Shown here: positions 1 to 8,945 of the stretch, piece by piece
How positions within the stretch are numbered: the first letter of the stretch is position 1
How the letters are laid out: each line of letters begins with the position of its first letter
Origin: Sphingosinicella microcystinivorans
GTDB lineage: Bacteria > Pseudomonadota > Alphaproteobacteria > Sphingomonadales > Sphingomonadaceae
Direction of reading: 5' to 3'
DNA: 64,000 nucleotides
Assembly: GCF_027941835.1 (NCBI RefSeq)
Contig: NZ_CP116005.1
Coordinates: 3,425,501-3,489,500, forward strand
Notes under the pieces: model-generated
The model's input: only the letters and a program-made list of their open reading frames with translations
What the model was told of the DNA's origin: nothing
Database searches by the model: none
Translations under genes and position numbers: made by a program

Positions 1-514
1 AGAGCCGGTCCGGGAACAGGCGTTGCAGCACATCGGCATAGGCGTTTGCCGCATCCGCCTGCCCCTCGGCGAGCAACCGTGCGAGCGCGCCGTCCGGCCC
101 GGCCGTGAGCGCGATCAGCCCCTCCGTCAGCCCTTCTAGCCCGGCAAGCGGCACGTTCGGCCCGTCGACGGGATCGGAGTCGAGGTGCGCGCGGGAAACG
201 ATGCGGATGAGGTTCTTGTAACCGGTCTCGTCCTGCGCGAGCAGCGCCAGCCAATTCTGCGCGGGCTTGCTGCCGGCCTGCGGCGTGCCGGGCCGTGCGA
301 CCGCGAGCAACGTGCCGATGATCGGCTGCACACCCGCCTCCGCCAGCTTGTCCGAAAATTCCATCGCCGCGAACAGGTTGTTCCTGTCGGTGACGGCGGC
401 GGCGGGCATCCCGTGCTTGAGGCACGCCTTGGCGATGTCCTTCGCATGAACCGCGCCTTCCAGCATCGAATAGGGCGACTGGATGCGGAGGTGGACGAAA
501 CGCGATTCGGGCAT
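1..514 (-). CDS. dnaE: DNA polymerase III alpha subunit, N-terminal part (runs off the window)
   Basis: Reading leftward from the ATG at 514, the first 171 codons are present and the gene continues past base 1. The protein opens MPESRFVHLRIQSPYSMLEG and continues with AAAVTDRNNLFAAMEF, which matches the PHP domain at the start of bacterial replicative polymerase alpha subunits (HLH-type metal motif, here HLRIQSPYS). DnaE is the catalytic subunit of the chromosomal replicase. It lies 3 bp after the acetyltransferase gene and ends the proS-lolC-lolD-GNAT-dnaE run. From memory, proS-lolCD-dnaE is the usual alphaproteobacterial context of the replicative DnaE rather than mutagenic DnaE2, but the missing C-terminus prevents a direct check. 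Confidence 0.92.
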   Translation of the reverse strand, partial: MPESRFVHLRIQSPYSMLEGAVHAKDIAKACLKHGMPAAAVTDRNNLFAAMEFSDKLAEAGVQPIIGTLLAVARPGTPQAGSKPAQNWLALLAQDETGYKNLIRIVSRAHLDSDPVDGPNVPLAGLEGLTEGLIALTAGPDGALARLLAEGQADAANAYADVLQRLFPDRL

Positions 515-517
515 GGC

Positions 518-1123
518 CTATTGTGGCGCAGGCTCGCGATGCCGCGAAAGCAGGAAATCGAGATTCCGTTTCACGCCCGCCCATTCGCCGGTGATGATGC
601 TGTAGCAGACGATGTCGCGCAGCCGCCCGTCCGTGGCGATCTGGTGGCTCCGCAGCACCCCGTCCCGCTTCGCGCCGAGCCGTTCGATCGCGCGCTGCGA
701 CGCCCGGTTGAACCAGTCCGTGCGGATCTGGACGACGTTGCAGCCCATCACCTCGAACGCGTGGCCGAGCAGCAGCAGCTTGCATTCGGTGTTCACGGCC
801 GAGCGCTGCACCGACTTCGCATAGAAGGTCGCGCCGATTTCGAGCCTGCGGTACGCCGCGTTCATGCGCAGGTAGCGCGTGGCGCCGACGACACACCCGT
901 CCATTTCGACGACATAGGGCATCGCCCGTCCCGCCGCCTTCTCGGCAAGCGCGGTTTCAAGCCATCCCTGCACGTGGTCGGGCGAAGGAACCCGCGTGTA
1001 GAACAGCTCCGACAGGCGACCGTCGCGCGAAACCTCTGCGATTCCGTCTACATCCGCCGCGTCCAGCGGACGGAGCGTGACATGGCGTCCTTCAAGCCGG
1101 ACCTGATCCCGCCACGGGTTCAT
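518..1123 (-). CDS. GNAT family N-acetyltransferase (RimJ/RimL-like)
   Basis: The 201-residue product has the RimJ/RimL type of acetyl-CoA-dependent transferase fold. It opens with [20 protein letters not shown], has a central strand region [10 protein letters not shown], and carries the later motif [20 protein letters not shown], where the N-x-x-S-x-x-A-I-x-x-L-G pattern is typical of the CoA-binding helix. The acceptor cannot be told from sequence; relatives acetylate protein N-termini or small amines. Its ATG overlaps the lolD stop by three bases (TCAT on the plus strand at 1120-1123), and dnaE starts 3 bp after its stop, so it is translated within the lol-dnaE operon. Confidence 0.85.
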   Translation of the reverse strand: MNPWRDQVRLEGRHVTLRPLDAADVDGIAEVSRDGRLSELFYTRVPSPDHVQGWLETALAEKAAGRAMPYVVEMDGCVVGATRYLRMNAAYRRLEIGATFYAKSVQRSAVNTECKLLLLGHAFEVMGCNVVQIRTDWFNRASQRAIERLGAKRDGVLRSHQIATDGRLRDIVCYSIITGEWAGVKRNLDFLLSRHREPAPQ

Positions 1124-1800
1124 CGCGTCTCGACCAGCTGCCCTTCGTGCAGCGCGACGATGCGGTCCATCTGCTTCGCCAGCGCGGTGTTGTGCGTGGC
1201 GATGAGCGCCGCCGAATTGTGGCTGCGAACGACGCGCAGGAACTCGGCGAGCACGCGCTGGGCCGTCGCCTCGTCGAGGTTGCCGGTGGGCTCGTCGGCG
1301 AGCACCAGGACGGGCTCGTTGGCCAGCGCACGCGCGACCGCCACGCGCTGCTGCTCGCCGCCGGAAAGCTGCGAGGGGCGATGGTCGAGGCGCTCGCCGA
1401 GGCCGAGGTCGGTGAGCAACGCCTTCGCCTTCGCCTCCGCCGAGGCCATGTCGCGCCCTGCGATCAGCTGCGGCAGCACGACGTTCTCGAGCGCGTTGAA
1501 ATCAGGGAGCAGGTGGTGGAACTGGTAGACGAAACCGAGCTTGTCGCGGCGTACATCGGTGCGTTCCTGCGCCGAGAGCTTTTCGGCCGGGCGGCCGTCG
1601 ATGACGATGGAACCCTCGAAACCGCCTTCGAGGAGGCCGATCGCCTGGAGCATGGTGGACTTGCCGGAGCCGGACGGCCCCAGCAGCGCAACGATCTCGC
1701 CGGGGCCGACGGTGAGGTCGACGCCGCGCAGCACGTCGATCACCGCCCCGCCCTGCCGGAAGCTGCGCGCGAGGCCCTTCACCGCAAGCACGTCACTCAT
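1120..1800 (-). CDS. lolD: Lipoprotein-releasing system ATP-binding protein LolD
   Basis: This 226-residue ABC ATPase has Walker [10 protein letters not shown], signature [15 protein letters not shown], and Walker [13 protein letters not shown] followed by the H-loop region LIATHN. It powers LolCE, which extracts outer-membrane lipoproteins from the inner membrane and passes them to LolA. I start it at the ATG at 1800 ([14 protein letters not shown]), not at a start 20 codons further upstream, because the extra residues are basic and unlike the family. The start lies 8 bp inside the 3' end of lolC, so the two are translationally coupled. Specificity for Lol rather than another MacB-type exporter rests on the adjacent lolC. 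Confidence 0.92.
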   Translation of the reverse strand: MSDVLAVKGLARSFRQGGAVIDVLRGVDLTVGPGEIVALLGPSGSGKSTMLQAIGLLEGGFEGSIVIDGRPAEKLSAQERTDVRRDKLGFVYQFHHLLPDFNALENVVLPQLIAGRDMASAEAKAKALLTDLGLGERLDHRPSQLSGGEQQRVAVARALANEPVLVLADEPTGNLDEATAQRVLAEFLRVVRSHNSAALIATHNTALAKQMDRIVALHEGQLVETR

Positions 1801-3040
1801 AACGCAGCACCTGCACGGGATCGGTGCTCGCCGCCTTCCACGCCGGATAGATGGTCGCAAGGAAGCTGAGCACGAGCGCGAGCGTGACGATCGCGGCGAC
1901 CTCGACCGCGTCGGTCTTGGCGGGAAGCTCGGTCAGGTAGCGGATACGCGGGTCCCAGAGGTCGACGCCGGTGATCTTCGAGACGCCGAGCACGACGTTC
2001 TGCCGGTAGTGCAGGAACAGAAAGCCGAGCGCGAGGCCGAGCAATATGCCCGCCGAGCCGATGAGCGTGCCGACGGTCACAAAAATCCGCATCAGGGCGG
2101 CGCGGCTCGCGCCCATCGTGCGCAGAATGGCGATGTCGCGCGTCTTGGCGCGCACCAGCATGATGAGGCTGGTGAGGATGTTGAACACCGCGACGAGGAT
2201 GATGAAGCCGACGACGACGAACATCACCGTGCGCTCCACCGAAAGCGCCTCGAACAGCACGCCGTTCATTTGCCGCCAGTCGATGATGATGCCGCGCCCG
2301 GCAAGCTCCGGCACCAGCGGCTGGAGGATGCGGTCGGCGCGGTCGGCGTTCGTGGTGGTGAGCGTGATCATGCCGATGTCGCCCCCCATGCGCAGGAACG
2401 TCTGCGCGCGGTCCAGCGGCATCAGCACGAAGGCCTTGTCGTAGTCGAAGATGCCGACCTCGAACACGGCCGCGATCTGGTAGGGGACGATGCGCGGCGT
2501 CGTGCCGAACGGCGTCACCTGCCCGTCCGGCGAGATCAGGCTGATCGTGTCCCCCACCCCGGCGCCGAGCGATTCGGAGAGGCGCGCGCCGATCGCGACG
2601 AAATTGCCTTCGAGCGCAAGGTCTTCGAGACGGCCCGCCTTGATGTTGTCGGCGACGAGCTTCAGCCCCCTGATGTCGTCCATCAACATGCCGCGCAGCA
2701 GCACGCCCTCGGCGCGGCTCTTGTGGGAGCCGATGAGCGGCTGCTCGATGATCGGCTCGGCCTGCACGACGCCGGGCATGGCCCGGGCTTTCGCGAGCAG
2801 CGGTTGCCAGTCCGGCAGACGGCCGCCGTAGCCCTGCACCACGGCGTGGCCGTTGAGGCCGAGAATCCGGTCGAAAAGCTCGGCGCGGAAGCCGTTCATC
2901 ACCGACATGACCGCGATCAACGCGGCGACGCCGAGCGCGACGGCCACGAGGCTGATCGAGGCGACAAGGAAGATGAACCCCTCGCCCCGCCCCGGCAGCA
3001 GGTAGCGCCGGGCGATCATGCGCTCGTAGCGCGAGATCAT
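1793..3040 (-). CDS. lolC: Lipoprotein-releasing system permease LolC/E
   Basis: The 415-residue inner-membrane permease starts [20 protein letters not shown], has a first membrane span near residues 23-48, a large periplasmic domain, and three C-terminal spans including [20 protein letters not shown]. It ends [18 protein letters not shown], the characteristic tail of LolC/LolE/MacB permeases. With LolD it sorts outer-membrane lipoproteins. Only one permease gene is present; many alphaproteobacteria use a single LolC/E-type (LolF-like) protein as a homodimer, so the symbol could equally be lolE. The start at 3040 overlaps the proS stop as ATGA. An alternative start 39 codons upstream would give an arginine-rich extension and is rejected. 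Confidence 0.92.
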   Translation of the reverse strand: MISRYERMIARRYLLPGRGEGFIFLVASISLVAVALGVAALIAVMSVMNGFRAELFDRILGLNGHAVVQGYGGRLPDWQPLLAKARAMPGVVQAEPIIEQPLIGSHKSRAEGVLLRGMLMDDIRGLKLVADNIKAGRLEDLALEGNFVAIGARLSESLGAGVGDTISLISPDGQVTPFGTTPRIVPYQIAAVFEVGIFDYDKAFVLMPLDRAQTFLRMGGDIGMITLTTTNADRADRILQPLVPELAGRGIIIDWRQMNGVLFEALSVERTVMFVVVGFIILVAVFNILTSLIMLVRAKTRDIAILRTMGASRAALMRIFVTVGTLIGSAGILLGLALGFLFLHYRQNVVLGVSKITGVDLWDPRIRYLTELPAKTDAVEVAAIVTLALVLSFLATIYPAWKAASTDPVQVLRYE

Positions 3041-4326
3041 CCCGCGAGCTTCTCCAGCGCGGAGTCGACGGAAAGCTCGTGGCGCTCGCCGGTCCTGCGG
3101 TGCTTGAGCTCGACCACGCCGGCGCTGACGCCCTTGGGGCCGACGACGAGCTGCCACGGGATACCGACGAGGTCCATGCCCGCAAACTTGGCGCCGCCGC
3201 GCTCGTCACGGTCGTCGTAGAGCGTTTCGATGCCCGCGCGCTGGAGCCTCGCGTAAAGCGCGTCGGCGGCCACGTCGCAGGCGGCGTCGCCGCTCCTGAG
3301 GTTGATGAGGCCGACCTTGAACGGCGCGATCGCCTCCGGCCAGATGATGCCGTCCTCGTCGTGGCACGCCTCGATCACCGCGCCGACGAGCCGCGACACG
3401 CCGATGCCGTAGCTGCCCATCTGCGGCGTGACGGGCTTGCCGTCCTGCCCCTGCACGCTGAGGCCCATCGAGGCCGAGTATTTGGTGCCGAAGAAGAAGA
3501 TATGCCCGACCTCGATACCGCGGCGGCTGAGCAGGCGCTCCGCAGGCACCGGGCAGTTCGTCACCTTCTCGTGCTCCTCGGCTTCCATCGCGTAGACGGA
3601 GGAGAGCTTCGAAACGGCCTCGGGATCGGTGACGTCGACGTTTTCGAGCGCCGAATCGTAGAAAATCTCGCTCTCGCCGGTTTCGGCGAGGATGTGGAAT
3701 TCGTGGCTCATGTCGCCGCCGATGGGGCCGGTCGGCGCGCGTACCGGCACCGCTTTCAGGCCCATCGCCGCGAACGTGCGCAGGTACGCCTCGAACATGG
3801 CGTTGTACGAAACCTTGCCGCCCGCCTCGTCGAGATCGAAGCTGTAGGCGTCCTTCATCAGGAACTCGCGGCCGCGCATCACGCCGAAGCGGGGGCGCAC
3901 CTCGTCGCGGAACTTCCACTGGATATGATAGAGCGTGCGCGGCAGGTCGCGGTAGCTGCGCACGGAATCGCGGAACAGCGCCGTGATCATTTCCTCGTTG
4001 GTCGGCCCGTAGAGCATCTCGCGCTCGTGCCGGTCCTTGAAGCGCAGCATCTCCGGCCCGTAGGCGTCGTAGCGGCCCGACTGGCGCCAGAGGTCCGCCG
4101 ACTGGATCGTCGGCATCAGCAGCTCGATGGCGCCCGCACGGTCCTGCTCGCGCCGGACGATGTCGGCGATCTTGTCGAGGACGCGCAGGCCGACCGGCAG
4201 CCAGGCGTAAATGCCGGCCGAGGTCTGGCGGACGAGACCGGCCCGCAGCATCAGCTGGTGGCTGACGATCTGCGCGTCGGTGGGGGTTTCCTTGAGGAGC
4301 GGAAGAAAATAGCGGGAAAGGCGCAT
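3037..4326 (-). CDS. proS: Prolyl-tRNA synthetase, short alphaproteobacterial form
   Basis: This class II synthetase of 429 residues charges tRNA-Pro. Visible signatures are the N-terminal [20 protein letters not shown], motif 1 region [14 protein letters not shown], motif 2 region [20 protein letters not shown], and motif 3 region [16 protein letters not shown]. The usual bacterial enzyme has about 570 residues because of an inserted editing domain between motifs 2 and 3; here motif 2 passes into [14 protein letters not shown] without it. The short form is normal in alphaproteobacteria. The anticodon-binding domain follows ([10 protein letters not shown] to the C-terminus). It is the first gene of the lol-dnaE operon. 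Confidence 0.96.
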   Translation of the reverse strand: MRLSRYFLPLLKETPTDAQIVSHQLMLRAGLVRQTSAGIYAWLPVGLRVLDKIADIVRREQDRAGAIELLMPTIQSADLWRQSGRYDAYGPEMLRFKDRHEREMLYGPTNEEMITALFRDSVRSYRDLPRTLYHIQWKFRDEVRPRFGVMRGREFLMKDAYSFDLDEAGGKVSYNAMFEAYLRTFAAMGLKAVPVRAPTGPIGGDMSHEFHILAETGESEIFYDSALENVDVTDPEAVSKLSSVYAMEAEEHEKVTNCPVPAERLLSRRGIEVGHIFFFGTKYSASMGLSVQGQDGKPVTPQMGSYGIGVSRLVGAVIEACHDEDGIIWPEAIAPFKVGLINLRSGDAACDVAADALYARLQRAGIETLYDDRDERGGAKFAGMDLVGIPWQLVVGPKGVSAGVVELKHRRTGERHELSVDSALEKLAG

Positions 4327-4335
4327 AGTGCGCGC

Positions 4336-4363
4336 TGTCTAGCACGGGCGATCAGGCGCGCAA
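4336..4363 (-). promoter_or_regulatory. Possible sigma-70 promoter of the proS operon
   Basis: On the minus strand TTGCGC (plus 4358-4363) and TAGACA (plus 4336-4341) are separated by 16 bp. Transcription would begin within a few bases of the proS ATG at 4326, giving a very short leader. The match is by eye, and the -10 box is only moderate. Confidence 0.35.
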
Positions 4364-4490
4364 CCGGACATTCCACCTTTTGCCGTCCGGCATCGTGCCG
4401 GAAGCGTTACGACGCGCGCAGCATATTGTTGCAACATGTCCACACCTCCCGAAATTAATGTGCAGCCGACATGACACTATCTTGTCGGGA

Positions 4491-4697
4491 AGGCCGCCCG
4501 CGCCGTAACACACCACTCGTCTGATCCGGTATCGCCTGTGGGAGGGCACCAGGGTTGGGGGAGGACGCGCGACGCGACAAATGACGGCGCGCTTGCAGGG
4601 TCAAGGTCTGATGGGGGAACAGCAGACCGCGACTTTGTCGGGAGTTAAATGACTCGTCACGAGAGCGCCCGGGTTCGGAAACGACCCGGGCGTTTTT
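4491..4697 (+). ncRNA. Putative small RNA between proS and pyrG
   Basis: The spacer between the two minus-strand genes proS and pyrG holds no credible protein gene, yet ends in a strong terminator that works only in the plus direction. Upstream of it are short self-complementary segments: GGTCTG/CAGACC around 4605-4630, CGAC-TTT-GTCG, and CTCG-TCA-CGAG near 4651-4663. The 5' end is set tentatively after TATCTT (4479-4484), which lies 18 bp from TTAATG. The G-rich stretches GGGAGGG and GGGGGAGG could face C-rich targets. I could not match it to 6S, tmRNA, SRP or RNase P RNA. Both ends and the existence of the transcript are inferred. Confidence 0.35.
4666..4697 (+). terminator. Rho-independent terminator, plus strand, between proS and pyrG
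   Basis: A perfect 9-bp stem (CGCCCGGGT 4666-4674 with ACCCGGGCG 4684-4692) closes a 9-base loop and is followed directly by TTTTT (4693-4697). On the minus strand no T-run follows the stem, so it does not serve pyrG. It implies a plus-strand transcript ending here. Confidence 0.75.
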
Positions 4698-4797
4698 CGT
4701 TTGCGCCCGGTCATTCCGCAGGATGCTGCTGTGCCCTGCGCCGCGAATCGGCTCCGTAACGACTGCACGCGGCCGGCCCGACGAGCCGCGCCCGGGA

Positions 4798-6429
4798 TCA
4801 GACGAGACGGCTCTGCTTGACGGCGGCGGCGATGAAGCTGGCGAACAGCGGATGCGGATCGAACGGCTTGGACTTGAGTTCCGGGTGGAACTGCACGCCG
4901 ATGAACCACGGGTGATCGGGCCGCTCGACGATTTCGGGAAGCTCGCCGTCCGGCGACATGCCGGAGAAGACGAGACCGCCCGCCTCGAGCGCGGCCTTGT
5001 AGTGGATGTTCACCTCGTAGCGGTGGCGGTGGCGCTCGGAGATGTCGGTGGCGCCGTAGACGCTGCCGACGACGCTGTTCGCGCCGAGCTTCGCCGGGAA
5101 GGCGCCGAGCCGCATCGTGCCGCCGAGGTCGCCGCCCGCCTCGCGCTTCTGGAGGCCTTCCTCGGACATCCATTCGGTGATGAGGCCGACGACCGGCTCG
5201 TCGGTGGGGCCGAATTCCGTGGTGGAAGCGCCCGCGATGCCCGCGAGGTTCCGCGCGCCCTCGATGCAGGCCATCTGCATCCCGAGGCAGATGCCGAAGA
5301 ACGGCACGCCGCGTTCGCGCGCGAAGGCGACGCTGGCAATCTTGCCCTCGCTGCCGCGCTCGCCGAAGCCGCCGGGCACGAGGATGCCGTGCATCGGCTC
5401 CAGAAGCTGGGGCTCGGCCCCCTCGCCTTCGAACAGCTCCGCGTCGAGCCACTTGACGTTGACCTTGACGCGGTTGGCGATGCCGCCGTGCACGAGCGCC
5501 TCGTGCAGCGACTTGTAGGCGTCCTGAAGCCCGACATACTTGCCGACGACGCCGATGGTAACTTCGCCCTCGGGGTTTTCGAGGCGGTCGACGATGTCCG
5601 TCCAGCGCGAGAGGTCAGGCGACTCCTTCGCCTCGATGCCGAAGGCGCGCAGCACTTCCCGATCCAGCCCCTCGGCATGGTACTGGAGCGGCACGGCGTA
5701 GATGCTCTTCGCGTCGAGCGCCGGGATCACGGCTTCCTTGCGGACGTTGCAGAACAGCGCGATCTTGGCGCGGTCGCTGTCCGGCACCGGCTTCTCGCAG
5801 CGGCAGACGAGCACCTGCGGCTGGATGCCGAGGCTGGTGAGTTCGCGTACGCTGTGCTGCGTCGGTTTCGTCTTCAGCTCGCCCGCCGCCGCGATGAACG
5901 GAATGAGAGTGACGTGGACGAAGCAGACGTTCTCGGCGCCGATGTCGTTCCGAAGCTGGCGGATCGCCTCGATGAACGGCAGCGATTCGATGTCGCCGAC
6001 CGTGCCGCCGATCTCGCAGAGCACGAAATCGAGATCCTCGGTGTCGGCGAGCGCGAACGCCTTGATGGCGTCCGTCACGTGCGGGATCACCTGCACGGTC
6101 GCGCCGAGGAAGTCGCCGCGGCGCTCCTTCGCGATGATCTGCTGGTAGATGCGGCCCGAGGTGACGTTGTCGGACTGCCGCGAGGGCACGCCCGTGAACC
6201 GCTCGTAGTGGCCGAGGTCGAGGTCGGTCTCCGCACCGTCGTCGGTGACGTAGACCTCGCCGTGCTGATAGGGCGACATGGTTCCGGGATCGACGTTCAG
6301 ATACGGGTCGAACTTGCGGATGCGCACCGTGTAGCCGCGCGCCTGCAGGAGCGCGGCGAGGCTCGCCGCCATGAGACCTTTTCCGAGCGAGGAAACCACG
6401 CCGCCGGTGATGAAAATGTACCGCGCCAT
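4798..6429 (-). CDS. pyrG: CTP synthase
   Basis: The 543-residue enzyme makes CTP from UTP, ATP and glutamine. The amidoligase domain opens [20 protein letters not shown], with a phosphate-binding loop, and contains [19 protein letters not shown]. The C-terminal class I glutaminase domain has the nucleophile elbow [11 protein letters not shown] and the closing FHPELKSKP. The length matches the family norm. I start at the ATG at 6429 because [10 protein letters not shown] is the canonical N-terminus; a TTG eight codons upstream is possible but no better supported. It lies downstream of secG on the same strand and probably shares its transcript. Confidence 0.97.
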   Translation of the reverse strand: MARYIFITGGVVSSLGKGLMAASLAALLQARGYTVRIRKFDPYLNVDPGTMSPYQHGEVYVTDDGAETDLDLGHYERFTGVPSRQSDNVTSGRIYQQIIAKERRGDFLGATVQVIPHVTDAIKAFALADTEDLDFVLCEIGGTVGDIESLPFIEAIRQLRNDIGAENVCFVHVTLIPFIAAAGELKTKPTQHSVRELTSLGIQPQVLVCRCEKPVPDSDRAKIALFCNVRKEAVIPALDAKSIYAVPLQYHAEGLDREVLRAFGIEAKESPDLSRWTDIVDRLENPEGEVTIGVVGKYVGLQDAYKSLHEALVHGGIANRVKVNVKWLDAELFEGEGAEPQLLEPMHGILVPGGFGERGSEGKIASVAFARERGVPFFGICLGMQMACIEGARNLAGIAGASTTEFGPTDEPVVGLITEWMSEEGLQKREAGGDLGGTMRLGAFPAKLGANSVVGSVYGATDISERHRHRYEVNIHYKAALEAGGLVFSGMSPDGELPEIVERPDHPWFIGVQFHPELKSKPFDPHPLFASFIAAAVKQSRLV

Positions 6430-6510
6430 GGGAGGAAACCTATAGGCGAGCAAAGGGTTGGACCGCCACCCGATTCGGGGCGGCGGCAGGACTTTTTTCT
6501 GTGGATGACT

Positions 6511-6912
6511 TTATTGCGCGGTCGGAATGTCGTCGCTGGCGGGCGCGGGCGGCAGCGCCATCGGCAGCGCATCGTCTGCCGGCGCGTTGCTGCCGGGCAG
6601 CGCCGTCGGCAAGCCATCGGCAGGAGCAGCCGGCGCTTCGGCCTGCACCAGCGAGGTGTCGATCGAGGTCGGCGCCTTGGCGAGGCTCGCCAGCACGGCG
6701 AGCAGGATGCTGGTGCCGAGGAACAGCGCGGCGAGGATGCCGGTGGACCTCGTGAGCAGGTTGCCCGCGCCGCGCGCGGTCAGCAGTCCGCCGGGCCCGC
6801 CGCCGATGCCGAGCGCCCCGCCCTCGCTGCGCTGAAGCAGGATCACCGCGACGAGCGCGACCGCGATCAGCGAATGGACGACAAGGACGAAGTGCATCAG
6901 CGCGGTGGACAT
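6511..6912 (-). CDS. secG: Preprotein translocase subunit SecG
   Basis: The 133-residue protein has two membrane spans: residues about 5-22 (HFVLVVHSLIAVALVAVILL) and about 52-72 (GILAALFLGTSILLAVLASL). Between them lies the SecG signature LLQRSEGGALGIGGG. SecG is the small subunit of the SecYEG channel. The tail after residue 80 is long, rich in alanine and proline, and of low complexity, as is common in alphaproteobacterial SecG. The start at 6912 (MSTALMHFVLV) places the first span correctly; frames extending further upstream are basic and not membrane-like. Confidence 0.93.
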   Translation of the reverse strand: MSTALMHFVLVVHSLIAVALVAVILLQRSEGGALGIGGGPGGLLTARGAGNLLTRSTGILAALFLGTSILLAVLASLAKAPTSIDTSLVQAEAPAAPADGLPTALPGSNAPADDALPMALPPAPASDDIPTAQ

Positions 6913-6949
6913 GCGGGACCGATCATTTTCCGGTGGAATAGCGAGAGGC

Positions 6950-6978
6950 CACATAACGACGCAGGCGCGCGAGTTCAA
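6950..6978 (-). promoter_or_regulatory. Probable sigma-70 promoter of secG-pyrG
   Basis: On the minus strand TTGAAC (plus 6973-6978) and TATGTG (plus 6950-6955) are separated by exactly 17 bp. The site lies 38 bp before the secG start, after the end of pldA (6999). Confidence 0.5.
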
Positions 6979-6998
6979 GCATTGGGAGGCAAGCGACC

Positions 6999-8054
6999 CT
7001 ACCGCACGATGCCGATACCGAGGCGCAAACGGGTGTTGCGCTCGTCGTAGTCGATGAGCGCTTCGCCGTAGCCCGTGTAGAGCTGGCTGTAGAGATAGAG
7101 GTTGAGCCCGGTCCAGCGGCGCAGCGAATAGCTGGCGTCCACCTCGGCGCTGCCGCGTCCGCCTTCGAGGTTGCCTTGCACGAAGGCGCGGATGCCGAAG
7201 CCGTCGGTCTGCTTGAGATTGAGCGTCAGGCCCGTGTAGCCGCGATAGCGGGCGATGCGCTCGTTGCCTTCCTTGCTGCCGACATAGGCCCAGAGGCGCG
7301 GCGCGGCGGTGAGCGTCCAGCCGCTTCCGAGGCCGAAGCCTACGGACGGCTCGACGTAGAGCGTGTTGTAGCTGCGGGACTCCGCGCCGTCCTTGCCGTT
7401 CGACTGGTGGCGGAGCCCCGCCTGGATGCCGAGCATCGGCGCGCCGACGCTCGGGGTGCCGGGCGAAACGGCACGCAGGAACAGCTCCGGGCTGAAGGTG
7501 ATGTCGTACATCGGGATCGACTCTTCGGAGAGATCCCAGAACATGCGCTGCGTGTACCCGAAATAGAGCCCCGCGCGCCACTGGCGGCTGCCGTCGCCGG
7601 TGGTGAATTCGCGCGGCTGATGGCCGAAGACACGGTAGCGGAAGCTGAGCTGGAGCTTGGCGTCCGACGGGCCCGCGCCGATCACCGCGTACATCGGCTC
7701 GTAGGTTTCGAAGCGGCCGAGGCCCGCGGACTCCGCTTCCTGCGGCGTTGCGGTGGTGGTTGCGACGGCCACCTGAGGGGCCGCTGCCGCCTGCGTCGTG
7801 CCGAGACGGTAGCTGACACGTGCGAAGCCGCCGGGCGCGATCTCCGCGGGTGCGGGACCGTCCAGCGTCGCCTCGCCTTCAGCGACCATGATCGTCGCGG
7901 GCGCATCGAGCTTTGCCGCCGCCGCGTCGTCGTTGAGGAAGATCACCTCGAACGTGCCGGTGCGCGGCGCGCTCGCCTCCGGCACAACGATCCGTACCTC
8001 CGCCGCCGCAGGCAGGGAGACCAGCAGCGCGGCGGCGAAGGCGGTGGCGCGCAC
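6999..8054 (-). CDS. pldA: Outer-membrane phospholipase A (OMPLA)
   Basis: This 351-residue beta-barrel enzyme hydrolyses phospholipids in the outer leaflet of the outer membrane. A signal peptide (residues 1-18, ending LPAAA) is followed by an N-terminal extension, then the barrel domain from about residue 120. The catalytic signature RHQSNGKDGAESRSYNTLY places His216, Ser218 and Asn230 at the same spacing as the His142, Ser144 and Asn156 triad of the Escherichia coli enzyme. Alternating-residue strands such as LTLNLKQTDGFGIRAFVQG follow. The roughly 100-residue N-terminal extension is longer than in the enteric enzyme. It ends 86 bp before secG and starts 3 bp after the tpiA stop. Confidence 0.9.
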   Translation of the reverse strand: MRATAFAAALLVSLPAAAEVRIVVPEASAPRTGTFEVIFLNDDAAAAKLDAPATIMVAEGEATLDGPAPAEIAPGGFARVSYRLGTTQAAAAPQVAVATTTATPQEAESAGLGRFETYEPMYAVIGAGPSDAKLQLSFRYRVFGHQPREFTTGDGSRQWRAGLYFGYTQRMFWDLSEESIPMYDITFSPELFLRAVSPGTPSVGAPMLGIQAGLRHQSNGKDGAESRSYNTLYVEPSVGFGLGSGWTLTAAPRLWAYVGSKEGNERIARYRGYTGLTLNLKQTDGFGIRAFVQGNLEGGRGSAEVDASYSLRRWTGLNLYLYSQLYTGYGEALIDYDERNTRLRLGIGIVR

Positions 8055-8057
8055 CGA

Positions 8058-8801
8058 TCAGGCCGCCGCGATGATGGGCAGGAAGTCCGCGGCCTTGAGG
8101 CTGGCGCCGCCGACGAGCGCGCCGCCCACTTCCGCCACCGCGAACAGCTCGGCCGCGTTCGACGGCTTCACCGAGCCGCCGTACAGAATGAGGATGCGGC
8201 GTCCGTCCTCGCCGTAGCGGGCGACGAGGCGCGTGCGGATGGCGCTGTGCATCTCGTCGACATCGCCCGCGAGCGGCGTGCGGCCCGTGCCGATCGCCCA
8301 GACGGGCTCGTAGGCGATGACGACGCTCGCCGGGTCTGTATCCGGCAGCGAGCCATCCAGCTGCGCGCCGACGACGTCGAGGTGGCGCCCGGCGTCGCGC
8401 TCGGCCTCCGTCTCGCCCACGCAGATGATGGCCCGCAGGCCCGCGCCGATCGCGGCGGTCGCCTTCGCCTTCACGTCCGCGTCGGTCTCGCCGTTGTCGG
8501 TGCGGCGCTCGCTGTGGCCGACGATCACGAAGTCGCAGCCGAGATCGGCAAGCATCGGCGCGGCGATGCAGCCGGTGTGCGCGCCCGAGGGGTTCGCGTG
8601 GCAATCCTGCCCGCCGATGCGGAGACGCGAGCCCGCCGCCGCGTCCTTCGCGAGCGCGGCGAGCGTGAACGGCGGCGCGACGGCAACCTCAACGCGGGAC
8701 GGCGCGGCGTCAGCCGCGCGCGCGATCGCTTCCACCTCGGCAAGCGCGGCCTTCAGCCCGTTCATCTTCCAGTTGCCCGCAACCAGCATCGGCTTTTCCA
8801 T
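8058..8801 (-). CDS. tpiA: Triosephosphate isomerase
   Basis: The 247-residue enzyme interconverts dihydroxyacetone phosphate and glyceraldehyde 3-phosphate. It opens [15 protein letters not shown] (catalytic Lys in NWKMN), has VIVGHSERR (electrophilic His) and [14 protein letters not shown] (catalytic Glu), and ends with the phosphate-binding [10 protein letters not shown] and [10 protein letters not shown] choose the ATG at 8801 over one six codons upstream because AAGGAG sits 6 bp before it. It is divergent from the ppiD-trp operon. Other glycolytic genes of the window (gap, pgk, fba) are about 52 kb away. Confidence 0.97.
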   Translation of the reverse strand: MEKPMLVAGNWKMNGLKAALAEVEAIARAADAAPSRVEVAVAPPFTLAALAKDAAAGSRLRIGGQDCHANPSGAHTGCIAAPMLADLGCDFVIVGHSERRTDNGETDADVKAKATAAIGAGLRAIICVGETEAERDAGRHLDVVGAQLDGSLPDTDPASVVIAYEPVWAIGTGRTPLAGDVDEMHSAIRTRLVARYGEDGRRILILYGGSVKPSNAAELFAVAEVGGALVGGASLKAADFLPIIAAA

Positions 8802-8866
8802 CAAACTCTCCTTGTGCATTTGCCGGAGGCCTTAGCAACGCACGGACAGACAAGCCAAGGGCGCGC

Positions 8867-8895
8867 TTGCCGCGCCTGCCGCAGCTACCTATAAA
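8867..8895 (+). promoter_or_regulatory. Probable sigma-70 promoter of the ppiD-trpEGDC operon
   Basis: TTGCCG (8867-8872) and TATAAA (8890-8895) are separated by exactly 17 bp, 50 bp before the ppiD-like start at 8946. No trp leader peptide or attenuator was found between here and trpE. Confidence 0.6.
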
Positions 8896-8945
8896 CCGGG
8901 CGCTATTTTGAATGCCGAACGCGCACGAAAGGCCAAAGGCTCCCG

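Noticed and set aside
3037-4326. proS as truncated because it lacks the editing domain
   Set aside because: The roughly 430-residue form without the insertion is normal in alphaproteobacteria.
4491-4697. Identity of the spacer RNA as 6S, tmRNA, SRP or RNase P RNA
   Set aside because: None of the conserved segments of those RNAs (tag reading frame, GGAA SRP loop, RNase P GAGGAAAGTC) were found.
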